Shown here: positions 18,920-29,677 of the stretch, one piece after another | How the letters are laid out: each line of letters begins with the position of its first letter | How positions within the stretch are numbered: position 1 is the stretch's first letter | DNA from: Polychytrium aggregatum | Taxonomy: Eukaryota > Chytridiomycota > Chytridiomycetes > Polychytriales | Assembly (NCBI RefSeq): GCF_025602895.1 | Contig: NW_026516501.1 | Span: 1-29,677 of the forward strand | Direction of reading: 5' to 3' | DNA length: 29,677 nt | Made by a program: the position numbers and the translations under genes | Notes under the pieces: model-generated | Databases searched by the model: none | Told to the model about the DNA's origin: nothing | The model's input: only the letters and a program-made list of their open reading frames with translations

Positions 18920-19795
18920 GTCGGGCGGCCAGGTTCCAGAGCAGACAGCTCCTTCCAAAGAGATCAGGGAGCAGACATCTGGCAAAGCGGAGCGGACGAC
19001 CGGGGTCTATTTGAACCCAACCCAAACCCCACAAATCGGATGATCGGGAAAAGGGGCTTGCGCACGTGAAGCGCTTGCGGTGTTGATGCCGTGCTGGTGT
19101 TGGGCGGCACCACCAAGAGCATTTGTTTGGACCAGCCGACCTGGATTGGGGCCGATGCAGTGCCGTGGGAGCAACGCCGTGGCAATGGGCGCTGCTGGTG
19201 CCGGCTCTTGGAAGGCAGGAGCAAGAGCGGGAGGGAATGGGGAGGAGGCCGGGCTGTGGGGTGGTTGGCTGGGACCAACGCCGTCGTCGCTGAGTGCGAA
19301 CTGCAATCGCCCTCGAAACATGACAGCGAGAAATAACGATGCAGTGCCAGTGCTATCGCTGCAGCAACGCCATCATACCCGCTTGTGTTCCAACCGAAAA
19401 TACAAACGGCTCTAACAATGGTTCTAACAATGGTTGTAACGATGGTTGTAACGACGTCCAACCAAACAACTCAACCAAACAACTCAACCAGACAATTCAA
19501 TCAAATGGCCCCAGAGCCCGTTGTTGTTTTTTTGACCTGGTGCTGCATGCTCGGCTCTGGATGCATGTCTGTCAGCCGCCCAACTTTTTTTTTTTTCAGG
19601 CCGCGTTTGTTTTCCGAGCAACGCCGTGCTGTCGGTCCATTTTTCTGCCCTCAAGCCTAAACACTCCTCCATCGCCCGATCGACCCCGTTCCCAGCGCAC
19701 CCGCCGTCCTGGCCGATCTGCTCTCGAGCCGTGGCCATATCTACAGCGGTCCGCCCGCAACCGTCTGCGTCCACCGTCCCCTGTCCTTCCTATCC
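18920..19795. other. Divergent intergenic region between lyase and F-box gene
   Basis: This must carry promoters for both flanking genes. It includes a 12-bp tandem repeat (19408-19455), an adjoining CAACCAAACAACT-type repeat (about 19459-19500) and a T10 run near 19585-19595. Open frames are short and domain-free. Confidence 0.45.
19408..19455. repeat. 12-bp tandem repeat, four copies
   Basis: Four consecutive units related to GGTTSTAACRAT are arranged as two pairs of closer relatives. An A/C-rich repeat (AACTCAACCAAAC-like) follows at once. The array lies about 340 bp upstream of the F-box gene start. Confidence 0.85.
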
Positions 19796-22406
19796 ATGTC
19801 GGCTGTTGCTGCTCCTGAGCCAGTCTCCTCGGCGCCGGCGCCGGCTGTCGGCCTTCTGGAGCTGCCCAACGAGCTGCTCTGCCATATCTTCATCCGCCTG
19901 CCCTGTCCATCGGCCTTTCTTGGCTCCTGTCGGCGCACCTACTCGCTGGTCTCGGATGAGTGGCGCATCCGGTGGCTACTCTTTCACTACGCTCCGCTGG
20001 ACAAGCTGCTGCATCAGCTCCCGGTGCTGCCATTCACCTTCCTGCGGTCTGAGGAGCTGGTGCTCTCGCTTCTCCGGCGGGCCGCCCAAGATGCCTCGGC
20101 CGGGGGCCATCGACCAGAGAGCTGTCCTCCTCTCAACATTGCCCACAAGCAGTTCTGGACTGCGTTTCAACTCCTCGACGGTTACAATATGCCCATTTCG
20201 TAAGTCGACCGCTGCTCTTCTGTCGTAGTTCGATCCTGCTGAAGGCCGGCTCGCTCTGCTTCCTGTCGCTGTTACTTCCGTTCTAGCCACTTTCGCTCTC
20301 TCCTGCCCATCACCGACGCCATTCTAATCGGTGTGCTGACCTTCCTTGAATCCATTCGCATTTCGCCTGCTGGAATTCACTTCACGGCCTCGGGCTGTCG
20401 ACCCCAACCCTTGTGAACTCTCCTCCTCTTGACGTGCACTTCATCCTGCCCTACCATCGTTCAGTCCGGTACGGTGTCCCCTGGATGCCCAACGGATCCC
20501 CGGACGTTGCTACTACCGCTGGCTTGGTCGCAGGTCCCCACACGAGCTATTCCTGGTTCCCGACAACTTCATCCGAAACGAGTATCACCAAATGTTGACG
20601 GACCGCCATCGAGCCCCAAGGGAATATCCTCATCGCGAGTCATGTCTGAGCTTCTTTGGCTGGGTCCTCAGGAGCGGATACATTCGTGCAATCGACTTTA
20701 TTCTCCGGCACGACGTATCCTTCCCTCGGTACTTGACCAACTCGTTGGCCACAGCCATTGACGACGATAAGCGGGATGTGCTACTGGTATGGAAGTACAT
20801 GATCAGAATGGCAATCCAGCACGGCCACATGGACCTGTTTCGGTATGCGCTGCAACTCGACTTTGTATCGAGACATTCAGCACACACCCTTGCCCATCCA
20901 GCCACCCAACCCAGCCACTGGCCCGAGATTGAGGATATATTCAAGTACGCCCTCAGGCTCGGCATCCTGTATTCGCGACCAGACGTTCTTGACGAGCTTA
21001 CTCTGCGCCAGGTCTCGCTGCGGGCCGCGGATCAACCAGGAGACTTACCGACAAACGAGCCAGTTGTTTGCGAATGGCATATCGGTGTAGCCGATGGTCG
21101 ACTCGACGGGCTGCGGTACCTCATCGCCAACGGCCATGTAGTGACCGATCTTTACATCACCGATGCCATCGCCGGTCCGAACTGCCCACGCTTCGACCTC
21201 GCGACGCTGTTGCAGTCCAACGGGCTGCTTTTGTCGCCGTCGCACTCCTCGCGGCCCTGGCTGCTGGGCTGTGTCAGGGCGGGTGATCGGCAGCTGGTTC
21301 AGTGGCTGATCGAGGATGTTGGCGTGCTCAAACATGCTCCGACATCAAAGTCGATACTGCGGCAAGTCCTGAAGGAATCGATCGGCTACGGACACGTGGA
21401 TGTCACCGAATACCTGATCTCGCAGGGAGCGTCCATCGGTCATCCGTACGAAGGGGCCCTGAACAAGCCGATTCGGATCCAGTCCTCGGACCTGGTGATG
21501 CTCGCCGCCAGTCAGTACCATGTCGACATGGTTCGCTGGCTGCTAGAGCGCGAGTCAAGTCCGCGCGATGCATTCTGGGGTGCTGTCCATGCTGCTCCGG
21601 CAGAGTGCGCCCTCTGGCTGCCCCATGAAGTCGCCAATGTTCGAATGCCTCTTCGTCCACAAGCCCTGGCGATGGACGGGATAACAGGCCGCGCTGGGAA
21701 CCCAGAGGCCCGTCTTCACGTGAACCATGCCGACATTCGATGGATTGATCCGGCACTTTTTCGTGAAGCCGAATCTCGACGAGAACAGATCATCCGCCTG
21801 GCTCTCGACCGGCTCGATGTCCACCAGGAATTCATCCAGATTACGCCACTGTCTCCGTCCATCGAGCACTTTCCGACTCGGTCGAACCCTTGGCCTCAGT
21901 CAGTTCCAAACATGGCCCAGCCTCACGCACGGATGCAGCCGTCGTGGCGCTCGTCGCTCGAGGCCGGCCACGCAAGCCACGCAAGCCAACAACCGCCACA
22001 CTCTAATCCACCAAGACAGCGCACGGTGCCGTCTACTACTTCTTCAACGCTGCCTCTCGTCCCTACCCCTGCCCATGCCCCTGCACCCGCGCCCGCGCCT
22101 GCTTCAGCTTCAGCTTCCGCCTCAACCTCGACCGTCGCGGCCCACCCCACTGGATCTCAGTCATTAACAATGTCGTTCACGATCCTGGATGAGCTGCTGA
22201 CTCGACCACGGCTGCTCCGGTTTGTGCTGGAGAATCATCGATGCACCCGCTCGATCGGATCCGATGGACAAGCGGATCCCACCAAATGCCCGCTCCGCAG
22301 TCGCTACGACGAACAGATTTCGCGGATCATCGGGCCAAATGCCGCTGCTCTTGCGACTCTGCCGATGGAGATGGGCCTGCTTGGTCATCATCTACACGAT
22401 GTTTAG
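19796..22406 (+). CDS. F-box protein with degenerate ankyrin-like repeats
   Basis: Exon 1 is 19796-20199, the intron 20200-20286 (87 nt, TC|GTAAGT..TTCTAG), exon 2 20287-20412, the intron 20413-20533 (121 nt, weaker donor GTGAAC, acceptor TCGCAG), and exon 3 20534-22406. All phases agree and give 800 residues. An F-box (LLELPNELLCHIFIRLP, about residues 20-60) should bind Skp1 in an SCF ubiquitin ligase. The middle contains helical ankyrin-like pairs (SGYIRAIDFILRHDVSF, GHVDVTEYLISQGASI, YHVDMVRWLLERE), which would recruit substrates. Residues about 590-720 are low-complexity Pro/Ser/Ala/Gln-rich (APAPAPAPASASASAS), followed by a conserved-looking helical C-terminus. F-box plus ankyrin architecture is frequent in early-diverging fungi. 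The substrate is unknown. The second intron is the least certain part. Confidence 0.8.
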
Positions 22407-23788
22407 GCGGCTGGTTCCTGGCCGCTCCGCATAGGATCTGTACCTTGTCGAGAGGCGGGGGAGGGCGGCGGACATGATGATCGTGCTGCTCCAGGGTGGC
22501 TCGTGTTGATTCCCTGAAGCCTCCTGGCCACTTGTCTTCCGGGGGTTACAAAGCCACAAAGACTATGCCTCCGCTCCAATCTCGCACACTCTCACCGCAC
22601 CTCCTCTCTCACGCTCTGTCTTCCCTAAGCCTATGCGTGCTTGCTTCTGTTGCTTGGCACCGTGTTTCTTTGGATTCCATGGCCGCACTCGCGCTGCCAT
22701 CCCCCATCTCCCCCGCCCACCTTACAAGCTTACTGCAGCGACATTCTGGTTGAGAGCTCCTGTCCTGTCCTGCTGCACCTCGCCCTTGCCCTTGCCCTTG
22801 CCCTTGCACGAGTCTACGTATACCAGTACACGTCTATCCTCCTGGCCCACCAATACATGTTCGAGCATTTGGACCGCTCCGTACGAAGTGCTGTTCCTCG
22901 GGTCGAACGAGGGTGGATCGTCATTGTGGATGAAAGATGTGTTTATTCCCATCCATCAAGCAAACAGCTGTAAAAAGCAGCACGCTCAGCTTCATTTGTT
23001 GGCACAAAGCAATAACAACAACAGCAGTAGCAGTGGAAGTAGTGATAGAAGTGGCAACAGCAGCAGCAACAGCAACGTTCGCGCAGCTGCAAGTGGAAAT
23101 CGTCCCAGGCGGCAAGACGGGTTATCGGCGTTGGTCAGCTATCAAGTGAAACAAGAAGGAAAGGGAGAAAATAAGAACAGCCTACAACAGGGTGCAGCAC
23201 ATCCAATAAATACAACATATAGATAGACAGATACATATACAGCGCGCCGGAGAAAAAGAAAAAAATGGGACACTTCGTCGTATTCGGACAAACGCGGCGT
23301 AATCGGACAGGACAGGGACGCAAGGCGCCAAGAGGGATGAAGTGGAGCTGAAATCGATAACAAATAAATCGCACGAATAGCCCATCACCTCTCAAGAGTC
23401 GCGAGGAGAGAGAGCGAGAAGGGAAACGAAATCAAGTTAAACGGTCCCGAATCAACGTTGGATGGGCCTCGACTTCCTGCAAGGCTTCATTGTACGATGC
23501 TTACTGAGCTTGGCCGTATGAATTCTGGAAGAAGGGCAGGGGAGCGGAGGCAGAAACACGGTGGATAGAGTATGGCATGCGATGTACGATGCGCCGTGAG
23601 TGGTGATCAGGCGGGAGATATTGAATGCCGTCGAGGTGCTTTGTTTGTACATGTGTCGAATTGTTCTTGTCTGGGCCAGGGCGTGAGGGCCAGGGCGTGA
23701 GGGCCAGGGCGTGAGGGCCAGGGTCTGAGGGCTAGGATCGTGTCCTCGCTCTCTTCCCCGCTGTGATCTGGGTCGAGATGATATGGTT
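22407..23788. other. Intergenic space between convergent F-box and CRAL-TRIO genes
   Basis: This is nearly 1.4 kb without a supported gene. It holds a CCCTTG hexamer array (22783-22806, four copies), a CAA/CAG/AGT-rich trinucleotide tract (about 23008-23076) that opens a spurious Asn/Ser-rich frame, a purine-rich stretch (about 23155-23275) and a 14-bp array (23673-23728). Both flanking genes end here, so 3' UTRs are expected. Confidence 0.4.
23673..23728. repeat. 14-bp minisatellite, unit GGGCCAGGGCGTGA
   Basis: There are four head-to-tail copies, the last with one change (GGGTCTGA). It lies just beyond the 3' end of the CRAL-TRIO gene. Confidence 0.92.
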
Positions 23789-26700
23789 CTAGGAGGGAGG
23801 CAGCTGGTCCAACAGCCCCTGGATTTGAGTGTTGACTCGCGGCTTGGGGGCGATCACGACATTCTTTCGGTTGTTGGAAAGCTGGCGGTTGAGCACCGTT
23901 GTCTTGGTTTGGCTGTCGGCCTGCAGCACCGTCAACAGGATCTGGGATGGGCGTGTGGGAGTTGCAGCACAATGGCGATTGTGAGCGGGGAACGCCGAGA
24001 CACCGGAAGTGGACGAAGACACTGATTCCCTCACATTATGCTTCCTCGCCGGTCACTTGGCTGAGCGTCCTCCATCCGCTTCGACATACAGCAACAGCAC
24101 CGGCAGCAGCAGCAACAGCGAGCGATCACTGTGCCGGGCCACACACATCAAAGCCGGCCAATCCTACCTCCTCGGTCCACTGGGCTTCGTCAAAGGGAAC
24201 CTTGCCTCCCATGAACTCGGGCAGACACTCGAGGCCAAAGTCGTTGATGAGAACCTGCGAGGCATCGTTTTCGTTTTCGAGCAGCACGACCCGGAACATC
24301 AGCTTGGTCTTGAGTAGGGACTTGATCGTCGTCCAGAAGAGCTTCATGATCTGGGTCGGGTACAACACGTAGATTCGTCCGATCCGCAGGGGGAAGCGGT
24401 TCTGGAGGGAGCTGATCAGTAGCTTGGGAAGTCCCGGGCTCAAGTTGTCCTGGTGGTGACGGGGAGTGGTGTTCAACGTGAATGAGTCGATCATGAAGGG
24501 GACTCATCGTGCAGGTGAGGAAGGTGGTGAAGGGGCCGCACTTATGCACGGCTGTGCGATTGTCCATGCATACGATTGTCCATGCATGCGTGGCCAATTG
24601 CCTGCGTGGCCAATTGCCTGCGTGGTCAATTGCCTGCGTGGTCAATTGCTCCAATGCAACGCGACGTTTGCCGCCTCTCAAAGTCGGTTTCCAGCCTTCA
24701 CGACCATTTCTGCCACCCATAAAGCTCATAAAGCACATGGAACTCATATGGGGAGCATAGAGCCCGAACATACCCATCCAGCACCGGTGGCGTCATTGAT
24801 GATGGTAACGCCATACATGATCGTGAGGCGGTCTTCGGAGGCCATCTCCAGCACGAGCCAGAGAGCCCGCATGATGTCCATGCTGTCGAATTTGCCCTGG
24901 TCCGACTTGCTGGAGAGCCGCCGGGTGTGGAGCAGGATGACCTGGCGCTTGCCCGAGTCCCGGATGGGCGGCAGCGTCACGAACTTGCTTCGGAGGATCT
25001 CGCAGACGGCGTCAGAGACACTGGCAGGGCAAGGACATGTCAGCGAGGTAGGGATACAGCGGCAAGACCAGGATGTACCAGAATCCTGGCGATACAATCC
25101 CATGATTTTGACGGCCGAGCCCCGTGATCACGTAGCATGGAGGCGCCACTCGGCCAATGCTACTCGGCCAATGCCACTCGGCCAATGCCACTCGGCCAGT
25201 GCTACGGGATGTTGCCGTGCTGCCCAGGTCAAAACCATGGCAGGGCCTCCTGCAAAATCGCACTCCTCGAGCGCGCAGCGGTTGTACGGCGAGCTTACCG
25301 ATCCAGCGAAATCTTGAGGACCTTTGTTCGATAGTTCCAGTAGGAGAGCACCATCGTCAGGCTCTCCTGGATGTTGAAGCGTTTTGCACGAAGGAACCGC
25401 ATCAGAAACTGGTCATAGTCGACCAAGACCTTGGTCATTTCCGCGTGCTGGGTCGAGTGGTAGATCTTGATGGTCTGCTTGAGCTCACCGAGGACTTGCT
25501 GGATCGGATCCTTGACGGGGAAGTCGGGACGCTGCTTTGGAACGGGAAGCCCGCCGCCGGGTTTCGGGCGGCTCAGGGAGGCTGGGCGTTGATGTCGCAG
25601 GGTTGTTGGGCAGAGGCGCGGTATTGGGGCGGAAGGGATCTCGGAACTGCCCAGGGCGCGAGGGGCGGTTGACGGGCTGGCCCACCCGCAGACCCACAGG
25701 CTGAGCAACAGGTTGGCCCACAGACTGGGCCACAGGCTGGTCCACGTACGAGCTCGCAGCGACAGGAATATTCGGGGGTTCATCGGCAGGCGGCAGTGGC
25801 GGCAGCGGCACGGTTGGGGGACTAGCGATCATGGCATTGACAGGGATCACAGGAGTTCGGTTCACTCGGTTTGTCGGACGCGGGGGGCCGCTCGAACTGG
25901 AGCCGGGGAGACAGGAGTTGTTCCGCGGGGATGGCGTTGGGTGCGATCGGCTGCGGCGGACTATCGGATGCTGACGAATCGCTCGAAGGTGTCGGAGACG
26001 GCGGAGCAGATCGGGAGGCAAGCTGGGGGAGGGGCATGGTGCCCTCGGAGGTGTATACTTGGACCTGTTCCTGGATCGGGGCAAGGCCCTGGGAGCGCGG
26101 GTCGGTGTGGAAGGGGCTGCTGCTGCTGCCGCTGCCCGAGACAAGATAGGGCAGTTCCGAGGAGCGACGGTATCGCCGCGGACGCTCAAAGAGCCGGATT
26201 TGGGCCGGGGCAGATTTCTGGGCCTGCGGCGAGGATACCAACGGCTCGTGGGATCGGGCAGAGGATGACGACGACGACGCCGAGGCCGACGAAGCGGTCG
26301 AGGAGGCCTTTGCGACGTTGACGACGAGGATGGGTTTTGGTGAGAGGGTTCCGGCGCTGTGGGAGTGGGTAATGTGCCGAATGTCTCTCGGACTCCAGGG
26401 CGACTGCGGTGGGGTGCTTGAGGCAGGGGAGGAGGGATGCGATGGGAAGTTGGCGAAGACGTCGGGGTTGGCCTGCGGGTCCCAGCGGCCGGCAATGATG
26501 TTGGGCTGGGATCGTGAGCGAAGGAGCGACGGGGTTGGCGACAGGGGCTCGGGACGATCGCTCTCCGGGGCTGGGAGAGGGATCACGAGTCGGGCAAGGG
26601 GGGCTGGGGGAGGAGGCGGCGGGATGAAGTGTGTTACAGGCGGAGGGCCGGAGACAGCCGACGGCGACTTTGCCGACGACGACGATGGATAGGAGGATAC

Positions 26701-27126
26701 GGGTGTCGACGGATGCAGCGGAATCATCAGCGGAGTCGGGAGGCCAGGCGGGATATGCGATGTCTTTCGGGGAGGGGGCCGGGCGCGGAGAGCGGGAGGG
26801 ATATCGACGGGAATGTCGTAAGGGCGGGACTGGGCCGAGTCCAAGGGCGAGTCGACGGTCCGGCCCATGCCCGGAAGGTCGTCGGGCAGGGGGCGGGTTC
26901 TGGGCGAGAGCAGACGCTGGCCGCGGTCCATGCTCGGAAACATGGAGCCGGCGTTGGTGATGGAGCTGACCACATCCAGGGATGTGGTGCGTTCGGTGAG
27001 TGGAGGACGCTCGGCGGGCACGCTCTCCGGGAGGGCGGTGGTGACGGCCAGCTGGGTCCGCGAGGCAGCCCGAGGCCGAGGGAGGAAGCTGGAGAGCGAA
27101 AAGGGCTTGTCGTTGCCAGAGTCCAT
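23789..27126 (-). CDS. CRAL-TRIO (Sec14-like) lipid-binding protein with long disordered N-terminus
   Basis: Exons: 27126-25299, 25020-24774, 24449-24168, 23941-23789. Introns of 278, 324 and 226 nt have donors GTAAGC, GTATGT and GTAGGA, each ending in CAG or CCAG, with compatible phases. About 540 residues are Pro/Ser/Arg-rich and probably disordered. CRAL-TRIO-N follows (DQFLMRFLRAKRFNIQESL), then the lipid-binding fold (QVILLHTRRL, IMYGVTIINDATGAGW, SSLQNRFPLRIGRIYVLYP, LPEFMGGKVPF). Such proteins exchange phosphatidylinositol or other lipids between membranes. The last exon, with VLNRQLSNN, is inferred from splice fit. Exon 1 changes frame twice, near 25883 at a run of six G and near 25555 in a GCCGCCGGG tract. 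Each change equals one extra base, and allowing for both makes exon 1 end in the phase that intron 1 needs. The cause is therefore an assembly indel, true frameshifts or unseen mini-introns. Confidence 0.78.
24557..24649. repeat. Two 16-bp tandem repeats inside intron 2 of the CRAL-TRIO gene
   Basis: CGATTGTCCATGCATA occurs twice (24557-24588). It is followed by nearly four copies of GTGGYCAATTGCCTGC (24590-24649). Both have a 16-bp period and contain short palindromes (ATGCAT, CAATTG). They lie wholly within the 324-nt intron. Confidence 0.9.
25148..25203. repeat. 14-bp minisatellite inside intron 1 of the CRAL-TRIO gene
   Basis: There are four head-to-tail copies of ACTCGGCCAATGCY; the last has one change. 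The array contains CCAAT boxes on the plus strand and ATTGG on the gene's strand, but its intronic position argues for a neutral minisatellite. Confidence 0.92.
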
Positions 27127-27705
27127 GATCTATGGGAAGGGAGACGAGCGGAGGAGATGCGAATCAGCGAACGGGCTTGGTGTGCCGGGTGGCAGGCGTA
27201 GTGGCCAGCGTGGGCAACGAGCCGGGAGATGGGGAGATGGAATGGGCGACGAGGCGTGACGAGCAGCGACACAACGGGGTTGGGTTGGGCGGTGCCTGGA
27301 ATTGGAAAGGCCGGAAAACGAGCAGGCAGAGACTGGCCGGGGCAGAGAACAAATATGCGGCGGCAAAAGCAAGTCGGCGCGGACAATAGATAGCCGGATA
27401 ATGTAAAAACGACGGGGAAGGGGGTCAGAGTGCAGCAGATTGACAAAGCCGAATAAGGGACCGACAAAGGCGACGACAGATTTGCATGGACGCAGAGGCG
27501 GCTGTGACCATGCAGCGACAGCCGGTCGCTGGAGAGTGGGAGGCAAAACAGAGTAAAGCCGAGACGGAGAGGACAAAGCCACGGTGGAGAAGAAGAGCGA
27601 GTGTACCGGCGAGGGGGTCACTCTGGCGAGGCCATGGTGCAGGGGAGTCAACATGGATGCATGAGGCGGCGGGATGGAGTGTGGATGCAGAGATGCCGCC
27701 GGAAT

Positions 27706-27790
27706 GCATATCCAGCATATCCAGCATATCCAGCATATCCAAGACATCCAGAATATCCAAGACATCCAGCAGATCCAGCAGATTCAGCAT
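27706..27790. repeat. 9-bp minisatellite, unit GCATATCCA
   Basis: About nine units, the first four nearly perfect and later ones variant (AGACATCCA, GCAGATCCA). On the minus strand the unit reads TGGATATGC and shares TGGAT with the arrays at 3117-3161 and 29630-29677. Confidence 0.9.
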
Positions 27791-27900
27791 ATCTGACAGG
27801 CGGTCGAGTCGGCAACGGTGCGCTGGACAGAGGCAGCAAAGGACATGAGGGCTTACCCTGAGCAATCTAATCCAGGCGGTTAATTGGGGGCCGAGGTGCG

Positions 27901-27936
27901 ATGCAAGGAATGCAAGGAATGCAAGGGATGCAAGGG
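27901..27936. repeat. 9-bp minisatellite, unit ATGCAAGGR
   Basis: Four head-to-tail copies: two ATGCAAGGA then two ATGCAAGGG. The period is the same as in the neighbouring arrays but the core differs. Confidence 0.9.
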
Positions 27937-28198
27937 CCGGGAGGGCAACGGGCGGGGCGACAGGACCAAAACAAATTAGTCACGCCGATGGGCAGGCGGC
28001 AACGGGGCAATGAAAAGTAGTTTGCGACCGATTCAGCAATGCAGGCGGGGAAGGGCGAGAAAGGCGCCGCCGCTTGGGCGCTGCAGCCGAAGCAGTCGAA
28101 TCTGTGGTGGGTAAGAGAACGGCGCGGGGCGGGGGAGACGAGAGTGACCCGATACAGACTTGGTAGATTCGGTACAGACTCGGTACGGACTCGATGTG

Positions 28199-28380
28199 GC
28201 GGGATCCAGTCCGATTCAATCGGTCCTGCTGGATTCAATCGTCCTTCTGGATTCAATCGTCCTGTTGGATTCAATCGGTCCTATTGGATTCAACGACTCC
28301 AACTCGATCCAGCACGATTCAGCACGATCCAGCACGATTCAGCTCGATCCAGCACGATTCAGCTCGATGCAACTGGATTC
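28199..28380. repeat. Compound GGATTCAATC / CGATCCAGCA repeat tract
   Basis: The first part holds five units of about 18 bp built on TGGATTCAATCGTCCTGT. The second part (about 28307-28370) holds 10-bp units alternating ACGATCCAGC and ACGATTCAGC. The boundary between the two families is gradual. Confidence 0.85.
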
Positions 28381-28390
28381 TGCTCGTCCG

Positions 28391-29629
28391 GTTGGATGCG
28401 ATGCGGCCAAGGGTGGCAGTCACAGACGGCCGAGGGCAGCACAGCGGGCGTCGGTGCAAGTCGGAGGAACTGGAGGCGGATCAGATAGGAGCGACATTGG
28501 CCATCGTGCCTCGGGCCGATCCCCGAGAGCCTTTGCCAGCCGCCCCCTCACCAGCGACTGCCACACTCTCGCTCCCCGTCTCGGTCGCCGAAATAGCGGG
28601 TCTCGCCCGGCCGAGGCGGGAAGAGAGCCCCCGTCACACGCCTCGCTGCCTGGCCTCGGCCGATGCACAGCAGCCGGTACAATGTCGCACGGGGCAGCAA
28701 GGCCGCCAGCGTGCAAGCAAGGGCGGATGTGCGCTGCTTGTTCGGCGGGGATGCCGTTGCCGTTGGGTTTCTTGTCGGCCATGGGCTGCGTGTTCGCCTG
28801 GTTCGCGACGGCGGCTGCGGCGGCTGCCTGCTCTCTCTGGGCTGGCAGATGTGCCTTTGTATGTCGAAGCCCAGGTCCTGCTGGCCATGGCATATCCCAC
28901 TGGCCATGGTATCGATTCCCAGCCAAAGTCGCATCGATTCCCAGCTCAAGTCGCATCGATCGGAGCGCTCTTCCACGTGCGGCAGTGCTCGCCGCTCCAT
29001 GAAGCGTGCCAAGCCCGAGGCATCAGCCCAGCGGGACCCTCGATGCGGGTGCTGGGTTGCGGCCATCGATAGAGTGCAGCGGCCTGGACAGCGGCCTGCC
29101 GCGCATGCCATCGGGGCCGCTGTCTCGCCATGTCTCTGTGTTGCCAGGCGAGTGGATGCAAGCAGCAGGCCGTCGGCGATGTTGGATGCGAAACGCAGCT
29201 GTTCGCAAAGCTCCATCGCAGGAGGTCTGCCCGATGCGTCGCCGAATCCCTCCCCAGCATCGCCCGATGTGTCGGCAGACCTCCGCTTTCGTCCTTGCCA
29301 GAGCCGCAATCTCATCCAAGGCCAGTTTTGAGCGCCAGGCGGTGCGTGGGGGGACGCCCAGCACGAGTGCCTTCGATAGCATCTGGGCGATCTGCAGCTT
29401 TGCGCAAAATGCGCTCGTTGGTGGTCGAAGCCATGGGCGCTGGTAGCTGGGTGCTGCTTTGTGCATTTGTTTCAGGAGCGCGCCGGCCAAGGGCTTGGAC
29501 CACGTTTCCAGACCACGCGACACGCGATTGGCGGACGCGCTGCCTCTTGTCGCGCCAGCCACATTTGGCACCTTCCATCTGGGGACAGGACGCGGAAGTG
29601 GCGCTGTGGCAGTGCAGGTCCGGCTCGAT
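28391..29629. other. GC-rich stretch, no recognisable gene
   Basis: Several overlapping frames on both strands exceed 200 codons, as expected at this GC content. Their products are Arg/Ala/Pro/Cys-rich and show no domain or sustained hydrophobic pattern. A minus-strand frame starting at 29578 has a proper ATG but ends after 88 codons without recognisable features. A short imperfect direct repeat (CATCGATTCCCAGC) lies near 28907-28960. A partial gene running off the window cannot be excluded. Confidence 0.35.
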
Positions 29630-29677
29630 CCATCCAATCCATCCAATCCATCCAATCCATCCAATCCATCCAGTCCA
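29630..29677. repeat. 9-bp minisatellite, unit CCATCCAAT, at window edge
   Basis: Five copies are visible and the array runs off the end of the window. On the minus strand the unit reads ATTGGATGG, close to the TTGGATGTA unit at 3117-3161. Confidence 0.92.

Larger units (their letters stand above)
27127..28390. other. Upstream region of the CRAL-TRIO gene, repeat-rich
   Basis: This is the GC-rich 5' flank of the minus-strand gene with no convincing open frame. It carries several short tandem arrays listed separately. Frames that cross them (for example Trp-Met-Asp or Ile-Ser-Ser strings) are artefacts of a period divisible by three. Confidence 0.4.

Noticed and set aside
22633..23226. Plus-strand Ser/Asn-rich open frame
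   Set aside because: Its openness comes from a trinucleotide-rich tract; it lies between two convergent gene ends and has no domain.
28548..29315. 256-codon minus-strand frame in GC-rich DNA
   Set aside because: Overlapping frames of similar length exist on both strands, as GC bias predicts. The product has no recognisable pattern.

Overview
This is eukaryotic, most likely fungal, nuclear DNA. The evidence is short spliceosomal introns (69-324 nt, GT..AG, mostly GTAAG/GTGAG-type donors), an intron-bearing tRNA-Tyr, a twin-CX9C COX-assembly gene, a sphingosine-1-phosphate lyase and an F-box/ankyrin protein. Sel1-tailed TKL kinases, a TIR-NB-ARC-TPR receptor-like gene and many 9-16 bp minisatellites suggest an early-diverging zoosporic (chytrid-like) fungus. 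That placement is inference; no marker in the window proves it.

Layout. 1-5400: tRNA-Gly(GCC), a seven-helix membrane protein (minus), a long gene-poor stretch, then a broken Sel1-repeat gene (minus). 5413-12003: the most interesting block. A TIR-NB-ARC gene with a long TPR tail (minus) diverges from a TKL protein kinase with a Sel1 tail (plus) across only about 166 bp, and that spacer holds a perfect GAGTCAT/ATGACTC inverted repeat. The TPR tail contains a near-identical 258-bp tandem duplication. It is interrupted by an in-frame TAG followed at once by ATG, and by four apparent frameshifts. 12004-14060: a dispersed repeat shared with 4545-4756, a relic of a D5/P4-type SF3 helicase split by a 28-unit CAT microsatellite, and several minisatellites. 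14061-14222: tRNA-Tyr(GTA, 10-nt intron) and tRNA-Thr(AGT), 5 nt apart.

14223-27126: housekeeping genes. CMC1-like (plus, 2 exons) converges with sphingosine-1-phosphate lyase (minus, about 7 exons). An F-box/ankyrin protein (plus, 3 exons) converges with a long proline/serine-rich CRAL-TRIO (Sec14-like) protein (minus, at least 4 exons). 27127-29677: GC-rich, minisatellite-rich DNA without a gene I can recognise.

How the genes might work together. The divergent TIR-NB-ARC-TPR / kinase-Sel1 pair has the parts of an intracellular surveillance module: an oligomerising NTPase with a putative NAD-cleaving TIR head, beside a non-RD TKL kinase with its own recognition-type repeat array. The shared promoter and the young repeat duplications on both sides fit that reading. 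Functional coupling is inference. The breaks in the TPR tail may be real decay, a split into two proteins, or assembly indels.
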